A DNA stretch of 64,000 bases from Pelagibacterium flavum (GTDB lineage: Bacteria > Pseudomonadota > Alphaproteobacteria > Rhizobiales > Devosiaceae), in the NCBI RefSeq assembly GCF_025854335.1, contig NZ_CP107716.1:2039001-2103000 (forward strand). Direction: 5' to 3'. A model generated the notes under the pieces. That model saw only the letters and a list, made by a program, of their open reading frames with translations, did no database searches and was not told the origin of the DNA. The position numbers and the translations under genes are program-made. Within the stretch, counting starts at the first letter, position 1, and every line of letters starts with the position of its first letter. This document shows positions 55,250-64,000 of the stretch, one piece after another.

Positions 55250-56452
55250 ATGGCACTGACCGAGGATCTTATTGCGCTCGAACAGACGCTGGGCGCTCAC
55301 AATTACAAGCCGCTGGATGTCGCGCTGGTGCGCGGTGAAGGCGTGTTCGTCTATGATGTGGATGGCAAGAGATATCTCGACTGCCTGTCGGCCTATTCGG
55401 CCGTCAATCAGGGCCATTGCCACCCCAAAATCTTTGAAGCGATGGTCGAACAGGCCAAAAAGCTGACGCTGACCTCGCGGGCCTTTCACAATGACCAGCT
55501 TGCCCTGTTTTATCAGGAGATCGCCGATCTCACCGGGTCGCACAAGGTGCTGCCGATGAACACAGGCGCCGAAGCTGTAGAAAGCGCCATAAAGGCGGTG
55601 CGCAAATGGGGATACGAGGTCAAGGGCGTCGAAAAGGACAAGGCCGAAATCATTGTTTGCGCCAACAATTTTCATGGACGGACCATGGGGATTGTCGGGT
55701 TTTCGACGGACCCTGATGCGCGGGGCGGGTTCGGGCCTTTTGCACCGGGGTTCCGGATCATTCCGTTCGGCGATGCCGATGCGCTGGAAAAGGCGATTAC
55801 GCCCAATACGGTGGGATTTCTCGTCGAGCCGATACAGGGGGAGGCCGGCGTCATTATTCCGCCGGAGGGGTATTTCCGGCGCGTGCGGCAGCTGTGCACT
55901 GATAATAATGTGACGCTTATATTAGATGAAATTCAAACAGGGCTTGGGCGGACCGGGAAGCTGCTGGCCGAGCAGCATGAGGGCATCGAGGCGGATGTGA
56001 CTTTGCTCGGCAAAGCGCTGTCGGGCGGGTTTTATCCGGTTTCAGCGGTGCTGTCGAATTCCGAGGTTCTGGGCGTGCTGCAACCCGGGCAGCATGGCTC
56101 GACTTTTGGCGGCAACCCCTTGGCATGTGCTGTGGCGCGAGCGGCGCTGAGGGTCTTGATCGAGGAGGGAATGATTGAGAATGCGGCGGCGCTCGGGCCC
56201 TACTTCCTGGAGGGGCTGGCCGGCATAAAATCAAACCATATCCGCTCGGTCAGGGGGCGGGGGCTGATGCTGGCGATCGATTTGCACCCCGAGGCGGGGG
56301 GAGCGCGCCATTTCTGCCATAGGCTCAAAGAACTTGGCATCTTGGCCAAGGACACCCACACCGACACGATCCGGATCGCACCGCCTCTGGTGATCACCAA
56401 AGAGCAGATCGATGATGCGCTGGAGGTGTTTGACGCGGCATTGACCGGCTAG
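55250..56452 (+). CDS. rocD: Ornithine aminotransferase
   Basis: A 400-residue PLP-dependent class III aminotransferase that turns ornithine and 2-oxoglutarate into glutamate semialdehyde and glutamate. It has the N terminus [45 protein letters not shown], typical of RocD, the [16 protein letters not shown] stretch, [14 protein letters not shown], and the PLP lysine in [15 protein letters not shown] near residue 250. It lies 12 bases after arginase in one operon. Its stop overlaps the convergent BrkB-type gene by four bases. Confidence 0.94.
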   Translation: MALTEDLIALEQTLGAHNYKPLDVALVRGEGVFVYDVDGKRYLDCLSAYSAVNQGHCHPKIFEAMVEQAKKLTLTSRAFHNDQLALFYQEIADLTGSHKVLPMNTGAEAVESAIKAVRKWGYEVKGVEKDKAEIIVCANNFHGRTMGIVGFSTDPDARGGFGPFAPGFRIIPFGDADALEKAITPNTVGFLVEPIQGEAGVIIPPEGYFRRVRQLCTDNNVTLILDEIQTGLGRTGKLLAEQHEGIEADVTLLGKALSGGFYPVSAVLSNSEVLGVLQPGQHGSTFGGNPLACAVARAALRVLIEEGMIENAAALGPYFLEGLAGIKSNHIRSVRGRGLMLAIDLHPEAGGARHFCHRLKELGILAKDTHTDTIRIAPPLVITKEQIDDALEVFDAALTG

Positions 56453-57387
56453 GGCTCGACATTGTCAGCAACGTAGGCCCCGCGTTGCCCCATCGGGCGG
56501 TCGGGGCCGACGGTGCTGTCGACGGCTGTTCGTAGTTCGAGTCCGGCGTTCAGCGCAGCTCCGAAGACGAAGATCTGGGCGGAAATGAACATCCAGAAAA
56601 GCATAACCACCGCGGCCGCCAGTGAGCCGAACGTCGCTTCAAACTCGCCGAAATATTCGACATAGAGCGAAAACAGCAGGCAGGCGGCGATCCAGACAAG
56701 CGCGGCCAGTGTCGCGCCGGGCCAGATCCAGCGCAGTTTGGCGCCGCGGCGGTTGAGCGCGTAGCGGTAGATCAGGGCGAAGGCGAGGATGGCCATGGCC
56801 AGAAGCGCGGGCCAGCGCAACAGAAGGGCCAGCCGTTCACCGGTGCCGGGAAAGGGGAAGAAGCTGGTGAAAATCGGGATCGCAGCGATGAGTGTCAAAG
56901 CCACGACCAGGAAGACGGCGCCGAGAACCGTGGTGGCAAAGGCCACCAGGACCCCCATGAAGAAACCGCGATCCGAAGTTTCGCCGTAAGCGACGGATGT
57001 GGCGTGGAGGAGCGCATCGACGCCGCGCGAGCTACTCCAGAGAATGACCACGATCGAAATGGCCAGCCCGACCCCGAACCCGGCCTGATCCTGATTCATG
57101 AAGGAATCGAGCTGGTTAGCGACCAGGGAATAGGCGATGGCGGGCATGATGTCGGAGAACCTGTCGATCTCGGCCCGCAGCGCACCATAGTCGCCGAGAA
57201 TGCCGACCAGCGACACGACAATGCCGATGGCTGGGAAGATCGACAGGAACCCGAAAAACGCGACCCCGGCGCAGCGCAGGGACATATCCTTTTCGCTCAT
57301 CGTCTTGGCGGTGTGGATAGCGACGTGCTTCCAGTCCCGCATGGAGAGGGCGAAAGGATTATGCGCCTGATGCGCTGAACGGGCCAC
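56449..57387 (-). CDS. YihY/BrkB-family inner-membrane protein
   Basis: A 312-residue protein with about six membrane helices. It has the YihY family layout: [23 protein letters not shown] near the N terminus, the glycine-rich [22 protein letters not shown], and [37 protein letters not shown]. Though once called ribonuclease BN or virulence factor BrkB, members have no confirmed biochemical function. GTG at 57387 is used; an ATG at 57339 is also possible. Confidence 0.88.
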   Translation of the reverse strand: MARSAHQAHNPFALSMRDWKHVAIHTAKTMSEKDMSLRCAGVAFFGFLSIFPAIGIVVSLVGILGDYGALRAEIDRFSDIMPAIAYSLVANQLDSFMNQDQAGFGVGLAISIVVILWSSSRGVDALLHATSVAYGETSDRGFFMGVLVAFATTVLGAVFLVVALTLIAAIPIFTSFFPFPGTGERLALLLRWPALLAMAILAFALIYRYALNRRGAKLRWIWPGATLAALVWIAACLLFSLYVEYFGEFEATFGSLAAAVVMLFWMFISAQIFVFGAALNAGLELRTAVDSTVGPDRPMGQRGAYVADNVEP

Positions 57388-57393
57388 GACTTA

Positions 57394-57849
57394 CTAGCCC
57401 GCGCTTAGAATACGCTCGATCTGATCGACCGGATGGTTGGTCAGCGTCTTGGGAACTTCACCGATCACGCGATCTGTGACGATGGCGTGGAGTTCCTTGC
57501 GCAATTCACCCAGCACGCGCGGCGCCGCGCAAAGGACGATCTGTTTGTAACGGTTTTCGTTGGCATATTTGTAGAGCAGCTCGGCAGCGTCCTTGGCGAA
57601 GCGTTCCTCGGCAAGCCGATGCCAGTCGGTTGGCTCCATCGCGCTCTTCTGGTTCTGTCCGCTGTCGTACATTCGCCCGGGAGCATCGGTGCCCTGGTCC
57701 CTGGTGGGGGGATTGTCCTGCTCCATTTCGCGCACTACCCGAAATACAGGGTTTTTTCGGGTGCCAGTGTTTTCAAAGAACAAGGCTTTTTCGCCGTCGG
57801 CGACGAGCACCCAGACCTTGTTGTCGACTTTGAAATCCATTTCCTGCAT
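57394..57849 (-). CDS. Host-attachment-family protein (AtsE-like)
   Basis: A 151-residue soluble protein of the host attachment family known from Agrobacterium. The N terminus, MDFKVDNKVWVLVADGEKALFFENTG, and the later segment LAEERFAKDAAELLYKYANENRYKQIVLCAAPRVLGELRKEL and ILSAG end are characteristic; the fold relates to the eRF1/baeRF-type archaeal-like release factor domains. A role in attachment is name-based only. AGGAG lies 6 bases before the ATG at 57849. It follows 6 bases upstream of the YihY gene's start, so the two are likely one operon. Confidence 0.85.
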   Translation of the reverse strand: MQEMDFKVDNKVWVLVADGEKALFFENTGTRKNPVFRVVREMEQDNPPTRDQGTDAPGRMYDSGQNQKSAMEPTDWHRLAEERFAKDAAELLYKYANENRYKQIVLCAAPRVLGELRKELHAIVTDRVIGEVPKTLTNHPVDQIERILSAG

Positions 57850-57945
57850 GGGGGGCTCCTGTTCAATGAAACTCATCAAGGAACGGGTCAGATTAGCCTG
57901 AGTTCCGCCCGGAGTCTTTCCACTTTATAGGAACAGGGCTTTGAG

Positions 57946-59136
57946 TCACTCGGCGCTGAAATTGGCGTATCGGGCAAGCCGTGACAGGGCTAGGGTTACG
58001 AGAATCAAGGCTGCCGTGCCCATCAGGACCGGCGAGAAGCCCGTGTGTTCGGCGATGAACCCGATGGCCGAGGGGGCGATCAGGATTCCCGAGTAGCCCA
58101 TGACCGTGACAATCGACAGCCCGATCCCCGAGGGGATGCCGGGGAGATTTCCGGCCGCCGAAAAGGCGATGGGGACCATGTTGGAAATGCCAATACCGGC
58201 AATGGCAAAGCCCAGGATGGTGAGCTCGGGAACGGGTGCCGACGCGGCAATCATCATGCCGGTCAAGGCAAAACCGCCGCAGATGCGAAGGGTGAGGACC
58301 GCGCCCAGCCTTTGCCGGATGGCATCCCCGGCAAAGCGCATGATGGCCATGGTTGCGGAAAAAGCGGCAAAGCCAAGCGCCGCCAGTTCGATGCTCGCAC
58401 CGTGCTTCTGTTGAAGAAAGAGCGCCGACCAATCGAGGATTGCCCCTTCGGGGATCATCGAAAACAGCGCCATGACGCCTACGAGGTAGGGCAGGGGCGA
58501 GCGGGGGAACTTGAGCGGGGTTGCGGCTTTGGCCTCGGGCGTCGGCTGATCCTGGGCGAGGAGCGGGAGCGCCAAGACCGCGGCAGCGGTTGCAAGGGCG
58601 GTGATGATCAGCCCGTGAGCGAACTCCCCAACCGATCCGAGAAGGACGCCACCCAATGCCGCGCCAAGCAGGGCGCCAAGGCTCCAGAATCCATGGCACG
58701 AGGACATGATGGCGCGCTTCATGCGTTTTTCCACCGCCACGGCGTTTGTGTTCATGGCGACGTCCATGCCGCCGATAAGCCCGCCAAATACGAAAATGAC
58801 CACTGCGGTGGTGATCAGTTCGGGGGCCAGCGTGAGCAGGAACAGCATGGGCAGGAGAGCAAAGGTTGCGGGCTTGAGCAGTGGTGCCGAGCCGTGCTTT
58901 GCCGTTAGTGCCCCGATTACCGGCATCATGGCAATCGAACCAAGGCCGAAAACCAGGATCAGCAGGCCCATGACCGACTCGGTTATGCCGAGCCGTGCCA
59001 TGAGCACCGGGATCTTGGGTGCCCAGCTTCCCACCAGAAATCCGTTGACCAGAAACAGGGTCGAAACCGCGAGGCGATCGCCGCGCATGCCGAAATAGAG
59101 CGGCACGGGGCCGCGGGACGTCGCCAGATCGGACAT
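57946..59136 (-). CDS. Major facilitator superfamily transporter
   Basis: A 396-residue twelve-helix transporter of the MFS, resembling the YbjJ group. N-terminal helices follow LAVSTLFLVNGFLVGSWAPKIPVLMARLGITE, and the family-type loop after helix 2-3 has GALTAKHG. The mid segment AVEKRMKRAIMSSCHGFWSLGALLGA is typical of the YbjJ-like subgroup. The substrate is unknown. It is divergent from gyrA; no regulator gene adjoins. Confidence 0.9.
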   Translation of the reverse strand: MSDLATSRGPVPLYFGMRGDRLAVSTLFLVNGFLVGSWAPKIPVLMARLGITESVMGLLILVFGLGSIAMMPVIGALTAKHGSAPLLKPATFALLPMLFLLTLAPELITTAVVIFVFGGLIGGMDVAMNTNAVAVEKRMKRAIMSSCHGFWSLGALLGAALGGVLLGSVGEFAHGLIITALATAAAVLALPLLAQDQPTPEAKAATPLKFPRSPLPYLVGVMALFSMIPEGAILDWSALFLQQKHGASIELAALGFAAFSATMAIMRFAGDAIRQRLGAVLTLRICGGFALTGMMIAASAPVPELTILGFAIAGIGISNMVPIAFSAAGNLPGIPSGIGLSIVTVMGYSGILIAPSAIGFIAEHTGFSPVLMGTAALILVTLALSRLARYANFSAE

Positions 59137-59346
59137 CGAAATTCACACTCGCAAAAGTGGATGATCGTTGTCCGTCATTCAACCGATTGTGCGATTTTCG
59201 GCAACCCCTTTTCTGTAATCGATCTCATTGACGACCGCCGGGAAGAAAACTGTGCCTGGGGGGTGCCAAAAGGGCGCGCAAAACTGGTATCTGCGTTCGG
59301 AATCGAATAAACCCGGTGCCAGCAGAATCAGTGCAGAACGAGCATC

Positions 59347-62100
59347 GTGACAGATACGCCAGAAGATGACGCAGGCAGCGTAATGCCCTCCGACATCCAC
59401 CCGATCTCGATAACGGACGAGATGCGCAAATCCTATCTCGATTACGCGATGAGCGTGATCGTGAGCCGGGCCCTGCCCGACGTGCGCGACGGGCTCAAAC
59501 CCGTGCATCGCCGCATCCTTTTTTCGATGCACGAGCAGGGTTACGAACATAACAAGCCCTATCGCAAATCGGCCCGCGTGGTCGGTGACGTTATCGGTAA
59601 ATATCACCCGCATTCGGACGATGCGGTCTATATGTCCCTGGTGCGCATGGCGCAGCCGTTCTCGATGCGCGTCAAGCTGATTGACGGGCAGGGTAACTTC
59701 GGTTCGGTCGACGGTGATATGCCGGCGGCAATGCGCTACACCGAAGCGCGCATGGAAAAGGTCACAGGCTCGCTGCTCGACGACCTGGACAAGGATACTG
59801 TCGATTTCCGCGACAACTATGACGCCAGCGAGCGCGAACCGACGGTCTTGCCGGCGCGGTTCCCGAACCTGCTCGTCAATGGCGGCGGTGGTATCGCCGT
59901 GGGCATGGCCACCAATATTCCGAGCCACAATCTTGGCGAGGTGATCGACGCTTGCCTGGCCATGATGGACAATGCGGACATCACGGTCGATGAGTTGATG
60001 GAAATCATTCCTGGACCGGACTTTCCGACAGCAGGCATCATTATCGGCAAGTCCGGCATCCGGTCTGCCTATGAGACAGGGCGTGGCTCGGTTCTCATGC
60101 GTGGGCGCGTGACGGTCGAAGAGGTTCGCAAGGAACGCGAAGCGCTGATCATTCACGAGATTCCCTATCAGGTGAACAAGGCGACGATGATCGAAAAGAT
60201 TGCCGAGATGGTGCGCGACAAGCGCATCGAAGGCATCGCCGACATTCGCGACGAGTCCGACCGTCAGGGCATGCGTGTGGTGATCGAGATCAAGCGCGAT
60301 GCCGTGGCAGACGTGGTGCTGAACCAGCTCTATCGCTATTCGATGCTGCAGACCTCATTCGGCTGCAACTTCGTGGCGCTCAATGGCGGCAAGCCGGAAT
60401 TGATGAACCTGCAGTCGATCCTGCAGGCGTTCCTGCGGTTCCGCGAAGAGGTTATCACCCGCCGCACCCGGTTCCTGCTCAACAAGGCTCGCGACCGTGC
60501 CCATGTGCTGGTGGGTCTGCTGGTGGCCGTCAACAATGTAGATGAGGTTATCCGTCTTATCCGTTCGTCGCCGGACCCCGCAACGGCGCGTCAGAAGCTG
60601 TTGGAGCGTGACTGGCCGGCGTCGGACGTCATGGGTCTGATCAAGCTGATCGACGATCCGCGCCACCAGATCAATGACGACGGCACCTTCAAGCTCTCCG
60701 ATGAGCAGGCGCGTGCCATTCTGGCGCTGACCCTGTCGCGACTGACGGCGCTTGGCCGGAACGAAATCGGCGACGAACTCAATTCGCTTGGCGAGCAGAT
60801 CAAGGATTATCTCGATATTCTGCGCTCGCGCGAGCGGGTTCTGGGCATCATTCGTGACGAGCTCAACGAGATCAAGGAGCAGTACGCGACACCGCGGATG
60901 ACACAGATCGACGAGTTCGCCGGCGATCTGGACGATGAAGATCTGATAGCACGCGAGGATATGGTGGTGACCGTGTCGCACGCCGGTTACATCAAGCGGG
61001 TGCCGCTTTCGACCTATCGCGCGCAGCGCAGGGGAGGAAAGGGGCGTTCGGGCATGTCGACGCGCGACGAGGATTTCGTCGCGAGGCTGTTCGTCGCCAA
61101 TACGCACACGCCGGTGCTGTTCTTTTCCTCGCGCGGTATCGTCTACAAGATGAAGGTCTGGCGATTGCCGGTGGCCGCGCCACAGGCGCGCGGCAAGGCG
61201 CTGATCAACATGCTGCCGCTCGAAGACGGTGAGCGCATCACATCGATCATGCCGCTGCCCGAGGACGAGGACAGCTGGGCTAGCCTCGATGTGATGTTTG
61301 TCACCCAATCGGGCAATGTGCGCCGCAACAAGCTCTCGGACTTCGTCGAGGTGCGCCAGAACGGCAAGATTGCCATGAAGCTCGATGAGGGCGACGGGAT
61401 CGTCGGCGTCGAGACGGCCTCGGAAAGTGACGATATCCTGATCACGACGGCGAAGGGCCAGTGCATCCGCTTTGCGATAACCGATGTGCGTGTCTTCAAG
61501 GGGCGCGATTCGACCGGTGTTCGAGGTATCAACCTGGCAAAGGGCGACGAAGTGATCGCCATGTCGATCCTGCGCCATTTCGATGCTTCGGCGGAAGAGC
61601 GTGCGGCGTACCTGAAGATGAGCCGCGCCGTGCGCGGTGAGGCCGAAGAGGCGGCGGAGGTCGCAGAGGGCGACGAAGAGGTTGCGGGCGATTCACCGCT
61701 TGACCAGGATCGCTATGCCTCAATGAGCGCGGCCGAGCAGTTCGTCCTGACGATCTCCGAAAAGGGCTTTGGAAAGCGAACATCGTCGTTCGAGTACCGG
61801 GTGACCGGGCGTGGCGGCAAGGGTATCGTTGCCATGGCGGTCAACAGCCGCAATGGCAACCTGGTCGGCTCATTCCCTGTGGAAGACGAAAACCAGCTCA
61901 TGCTGGTGACCAATGGCGGGCAGGTGATCCGCGTGCCGGTCGATGGTATCCGCATTGTCGGGCGTTCGAGCCAGGGCGTTACGATTTTCCGCACCGCAGC
62001 GGACGAAAAAGTGGTCTCGGTCGAGCGTATAACGGAGCCGGAAAGCGCTGAGGGCGAAGAACCCGAAGACGGCGCGGAGGCATCCCCGAGCGAAGAGTGA
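59347..62100 (+). CDS. gyrA: DNA gyrase subunit A, unusual quinolone pocket
   Basis: A 917-residue type II topoisomerase subunit that introduces negative supercoils with GyrB. The catalytic Tyr131 is in [10 protein letters not shown], and the GyrA box [11 protein letters not shown] marks the C-terminal DNA-wrapping domain, which distinguishes it from ParC. The quinolone region at residues 87-96 reads [10 protein letters not shown], with Ser for Gly81, Asp for Ser83 and Met for Asp87 in E. coli numbering. An acidic insertion near residues 750-780 and an acidic C terminus are present. The start is GTG at 59347; the ATG at 59383 is an alternative. Confidence 0.96.
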   Translation: MTDTPEDDAGSVMPSDIHPISITDEMRKSYLDYAMSVIVSRALPDVRDGLKPVHRRILFSMHEQGYEHNKPYRKSARVVGDVIGKYHPHSDDAVYMSLVRMAQPFSMRVKLIDGQGNFGSVDGDMPAAMRYTEARMEKVTGSLLDDLDKDTVDFRDNYDASEREPTVLPARFPNLLVNGGGGIAVGMATNIPSHNLGEVIDACLAMMDNADITVDELMEIIPGPDFPTAGIIIGKSGIRSAYETGRGSVLMRGRVTVEEVRKEREALIIHEIPYQVNKATMIEKIAEMVRDKRIEGIADIRDESDRQGMRVVIEIKRDAVADVVLNQLYRYSMLQTSFGCNFVALNGGKPELMNLQSILQAFLRFREEVITRRTRFLLNKARDRAHVLVGLLVAVNNVDEVIRLIRSSPDPATARQKLLERDWPASDVMGLIKLIDDPRHQINDDGTFKLSDEQARAILALTLSRLTALGRNEIGDELNSLGEQIKDYLDILRSRERVLGIIRDELNEIKEQYATPRMTQIDEFAGDLDDEDLIAREDMVVTVSHAGYIKRVPLSTYRAQRRGGKGRSGMSTRDEDFVARLFVANTHTPVLFFSSRGIVYKMKVWRLPVAAPQARGKALINMLPLEDGERITSIMPLPEDEDSWASLDVMFVTQSGNVRRNKLSDFVEVRQNGKIAMKLDEGDGIVGVETASESDDILITTAKGQCIRFAITDVRVFKGRDSTGVRGINLAKGDEVIAMSILRHFDASAEERAAYLKMSRAVRGEAEEAAEVAEGDEEVAGDSPLDQDRYASMSAAEQFVLTISEKGFGKRTSSFEYRVTGRGGKGIVAMAVNSRNGNLVGSFPVEDENQLMLVTNGGQVIRVPVDGIRIVGRSSQGVTIFRTAADEKVVSVERITEPESAEGEEPEDGAEASPSEE

Positions 62101-62107
62101 TCAAGCA

Positions 62108-62146
62108 TAGCCATGGCCCCTTGCCAGAAGCATAGGGCCATGGCTA
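62108..62146 (+). terminator. Long inverted repeat after gyrA
   Basis: TAGCCATGGCCC (62108-62119) and GGGCCATGGCTA (62135-62146) form a perfect 12-bp stem around a 15-base loop, with no T tract. Probably a terminator or mRNA end. Confidence 0.6.
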
Positions 62147-62175
62147 GCTGACGGGGTTGTCTCCTGGAGGGTGCC

Positions 62176-62796
62176 ATGCCCGATATGACCTCACTTCTCG
62201 CCTTTCTTGCTGCCTCATTTTTCATAGCCGTCGTTCCCGGCCCGACCGTAACTGTCATTATCGCCAGCGCTCTATCGCGCGGAACGATGGCGGGGATGGC
62301 GATCATTCTGGGCACGCAGCTTGGGCTCGTCTCGATGATTATGGTCGTTGCGTTCGGGCTTGAGGCTGTGATGAGTCTCATGGGCTGGGCATTCGACTGG
62401 ATCAAGCTGATGGGAGCGGCCTATCTTGTCTGGCTGGGCTATCGCATGTTGCGCTCGAGCGGGGAGATTGAACCACTCGAGGCAGAACGGCACAGGAGCT
62501 TGCGCGGATATGTGGTCCAGGGATTTGTCGTTATCTGGTCCAATCCCAAGGCGCTTCTGATGTTTGGCGCTTTCCTGCCTCAGTTCGTGGTGGCCAATGG
62601 AGCAGCGCTGCCGCAGATCCTTGTGCTGGGCGGATTGTTCATGCTGGCGACGACGCTGAGCGATTCTGTTTACGCTGTTCTGGCGGGGCAGATGCGCCAT
62701 TGGATCAATGCGGCCCGGGTGCGGCTGGTCAATCGGGTTTCTGGCGTTGTGCTGATCGGGGGCGGCATCTGGCTTGCGCTCCAGCGCCGGGCGTGA
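62176..62796 (+). CDS. LysE/RhtB-family exporter
   Basis: A 206-residue inner-membrane exporter with about six helices. It has the LysE N terminus ASFFIAVVPGPTVTVIIASALSRG, with the PGPT motif intact, LMGAAYLVWLGYRMLRSSGEI, and WSNPKALLMFGAFLPQF. Members export amino acids or related metabolites. GGAGG lies about 6 bases upstream. It lies between gyrA and coaD and is unrelated to either; the other LysE-type gene in the window at 22614 differs in having PGSG. Confidence 0.92.
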   Translation: MPDMTSLLAFLAASFFIAVVPGPTVTVIIASALSRGTMAGMAIILGTQLGLVSMIMVVAFGLEAVMSLMGWAFDWIKLMGAAYLVWLGYRMLRSSGEIEPLEAERHRSLRGYVVQGFVVIWSNPKALLMFGAFLPQFVVANGAALPQILVLGGLFMLATTLSDSVYAVLAGQMRHWINAARVRLVNRVSGVVLIGGGIWLALQRRA

Positions 62797-62808
62797 CAAA
62801 AACCGGCA

Positions 62809-63297
62809 ATGACTGAGCGTGTGGGATTTTACCCCGGATCGTTCGATCCGGTGACCAATGGCCATCTCGATGTTATCGAGCGGGCCTGCAAACTCGTGGA
62901 CAAGCTGATTGTCGGTATCGGGGTGCATGCGGCCAAAAAGCCGATGCTGAGCGCGGATCAGCGGCGGGAACTGCTTGCGGAGACGGCGGGCGCAATCGGT
63001 ACGCGCAAGGGCGTGGCAATCGAGATCGTCGAGTTCGACGGGCTTATGGTTCAGGCGGCGCAGCGTTGCGGCGCGGGGATGGTCATTCGCGGGCTGCGCG
63101 ACACGACCGACTACAATTACGAAATGCAGATGGTGGGCATGAACGCGCAAATGGCGCCGGACATTCAGACGGTGTTTGTGCCTTCGAGCCCCTATGTGCG
63201 CCATATTTCGGCAACGCTGGTGCGCCAGATAGCGGAGATGGGGGGCGATATCGCGCCCTTCGTGCCGCGCGCCGTGCTCAAACTTCTGGAGACATGA
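62809..63297 (+). CDS. coaD: Phosphopantetheine adenylyltransferase
   Basis: A 162-residue hexameric enzyme for the fourth step of coenzyme A synthesis, joining 4'-phosphopantetheine and ATP to dephospho-CoA. The nucleotidyltransferase motif [21 protein letters not shown] is at the N terminus, and [17 protein letters not shown] and [20 protein letters not shown] are specific to CoaD. Length matches the family (about 160). Its stop lies inside the start region of the next gene (ATGATG at 63294). Confidence 0.97.
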   Translation: MTERVGFYPGSFDPVTNGHLDVIERACKLVDKLIVGIGVHAAKKPMLSADQRRELLAETAGAIGTRKGVAIEIVEFDGLMVQAAQRCGAGMVIRGLRDTTDYNYEMQMVGMNAQMAPDIQTVFVPSSPYVRHISATLVRQIAEMGGDIAPFVPRAVLKLLET

Positions 63298-63911
63298 TGG
63301 CTGATCATTCCGCCAAACCGGCCAACCGCATGGTTGGCTTTCTCGTTTTCGCTTTTGTTGCCGTTTTCGGTGCCATGGTCGCATGGCCCTATCTGCCGTT
63401 CGGGCAGACGCCTGCCATGGCGCAATCTGCCGCCGATGTGCCTGCGGACGCACCCATTGCGACGCTGACGCTGGAGAGCGGCGATGTGACCATTGCGCTG
63501 CGTCCCGATCTTGCGCCCGAGCATGTGGCGCGGATCACCGAGCTGGCGAATTCGGGCTTTTATGACGGTCTGAAATTCCATCGCGTGATCGACGGGTTCA
63601 TGGCGCAGACCGGGGACCCGCTGGGCAATGGCACCGGTGGCTCGGAAATGCCGGATCTGGCTGCCGAGTTTTCCAACGAACCGTTCGTTCGCGGCACGCT
63701 TGGGATGGCCCGTTCGGCCAATCCCAACTCGGCCAATTCACAGTTCTTTATCGTGACGGCGGATTCGCCGCATCTGAACGGCCAATATACCCTGTTCGGC
63801 AATGTCATCTCGGGTATGGAGTTGGTCGACGGACTGGAAAAGGGGCCCGCGAGCGCCAATGGTGCTGTCGCCGATCCCGACATCATGGTTTCTCTGCGCA
63901 TCGCAGAGTAG
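63297..63911 (+). CDS. ppiA: Peptidyl-prolyl cis-trans isomerase, exported/anchored cyclophilin
   Basis: A 204-residue cyclophilin that speeds prolyl isomerisation in secreted proteins. An N-terminal hydrophobic segment, MVGFLVFAFVAVFGAMVAWPYLPFG, acts as signal or anchor, with an AMAQS site at about residues 40-44 that could be cut. The cyclophilin domain follows: GFYDGLKFHRVIDGFMAQTGDPLGNGTGGS and MARSANPNSANSQFFIVTADSPHLNGQYTLFG. ATG at 63297 is used; ATG at 63294 is also in frame. It is followed by a second cyclophilin gene. Confidence 0.93.
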   Translation: MADHSAKPANRMVGFLVFAFVAVFGAMVAWPYLPFGQTPAMAQSAADVPADAPIATLTLESGDVTIALRPDLAPEHVARITELANSGFYDGLKFHRVIDGFMAQTGDPLGNGTGGSEMPDLAAEFSNEPFVRGTLGMARSANPNSANSQFFIVTADSPHLNGQYTLFGNVISGMELVDGLEKGPASANGAVADPDIMVSLRIAE

Positions 63912-63938
63912 CAATAATCAACAAAAGGAAAGCCGCTC

Positions 63939-64000
63939 ATGGCCGATATCAAGGATCCGGAAAACACAATCGTCATGGAGACCTCCAAGGGCAATGTGGT
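63939..64000 (+). CDS. ppiB: Second peptidyl-prolyl isomerase (3' end outside window)
   Basis: Only 62 bases are visible, giving MADIKDPENTIVMETSKGNVV. This is the usual start of cytosolic PpiB-type cyclophilins in Hyphomicrobiales, without signal peptide. AAAGGAAAG lies about 8 bases before the ATG. It starts 27 bases after ppiA, so the two are probably in one operon: one isomerase for the envelope, one for the cytosol. Confidence 0.8.
   Translation, partial: MADIKDPENTIVMETSKGNV

Noticed and set aside
57893..59182. Alternative minus-strand frame of 429 codons over the MFS gene
   Set aside because: The overlapping frame encodes a proper twelve-helix transporter; this one is rich in Arg, His and Pro without helices.

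Overview
The window is a GC-rich chromosomal segment of an alphaproteobacterium, most probably of the order Hyphomicrobiales (Rhizobiales) and perhaps close to Devosia/Pelagibacterium. The main evidence is gene order: erpA|dgt-argS-SPOR protein-scpA-scpB-tatABC-serS-surE-pcm-nlpD-like-DUF815|yajC-secDF-Mth938-phytoene synthase-like-trmFO is a well-known block of that order, as is pcm-like/tolC/popZ/valS. LexA sites of the alphaproteobacterial GAAC-N7-GAAC type, a fused SecDF, a PopZ homologue and an ExoR-like protein agree. The family-level placement is inference.

Layout. 1-3.2 kb: end of lon, hupB and tRNA-Val(UAC). 3.2-5.1 kb: a gene-poor, visibly AT-richer stretch with two small cargo-like genes, bracketed by the 3' end of tRNA-Val and a near-copy of it, so it may be an old tRNA-targeted insertion. 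5.2-9 kb: small housekeeping and envelope genes (thermonuclease-like, arfB, YbjQ family, I78 inhibitor lipoprotein) and tRNA-Asp(GUC) with a decayed 3' copy just downstream. 9-13.9 kb: a tight four-gene peptide/opine-type ABC importer with a double ATPase. 14-20.3 kb: methyltransferase, TolC, PopZ, ValRS. 20.9-23.2 kb: ExoR-like protein, xthA, LysE exporter. 23.3-44.7 kb: the conserved block above, broken by one IS630-family element (36860-37907) and lacking the nagZ usually found between the SPOR gene and scpA. 44.7-47 kb: PfpI protein and a GST flanked by two near-identical 49-residue DUF1127 genes. 47-54 kb: uvrA and ssb back to back under two SOS boxes, then an RND-family exporter with a secreted partner. 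54-57 kb: Lrp-type regulator divergent from arginase and ornithine aminotransferase. 57-64 kb: YihY/BrkB, host-attachment family protein, MFS, gyrA with an unusual quinolone-pocket sequence, LysE, coaD and two adjacent cyclophilins, the second cut by the window end.

The genes work mainly in protein export and folding (Tat, Sec-YajC-SecDF, cyclophilins, TolC), chromosome handling (HU, ScpAB, PopZ, GyrA, UvrA, SSB), translation (ValRS, ArgRS, SerRS, TrmFO, ArfB, tRNAs) and stress or metabolite control (Lon, ExoR-like, arginine catabolism).

Across intergenic regions there is a family of palindromic mosaic repeats built from at least three modules. One module carries TA-flanked ends like those of the resident IS630 element. 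Three palindromes sit in tandem before valS, and one module is nested within another before argS. I found no CRISPR array, prophage or obvious defence system. The repeats, the SOS promoter architecture, the GyrA pocket and the SecDF-linked complex I assembly-factor homologues are the points I rate highest.
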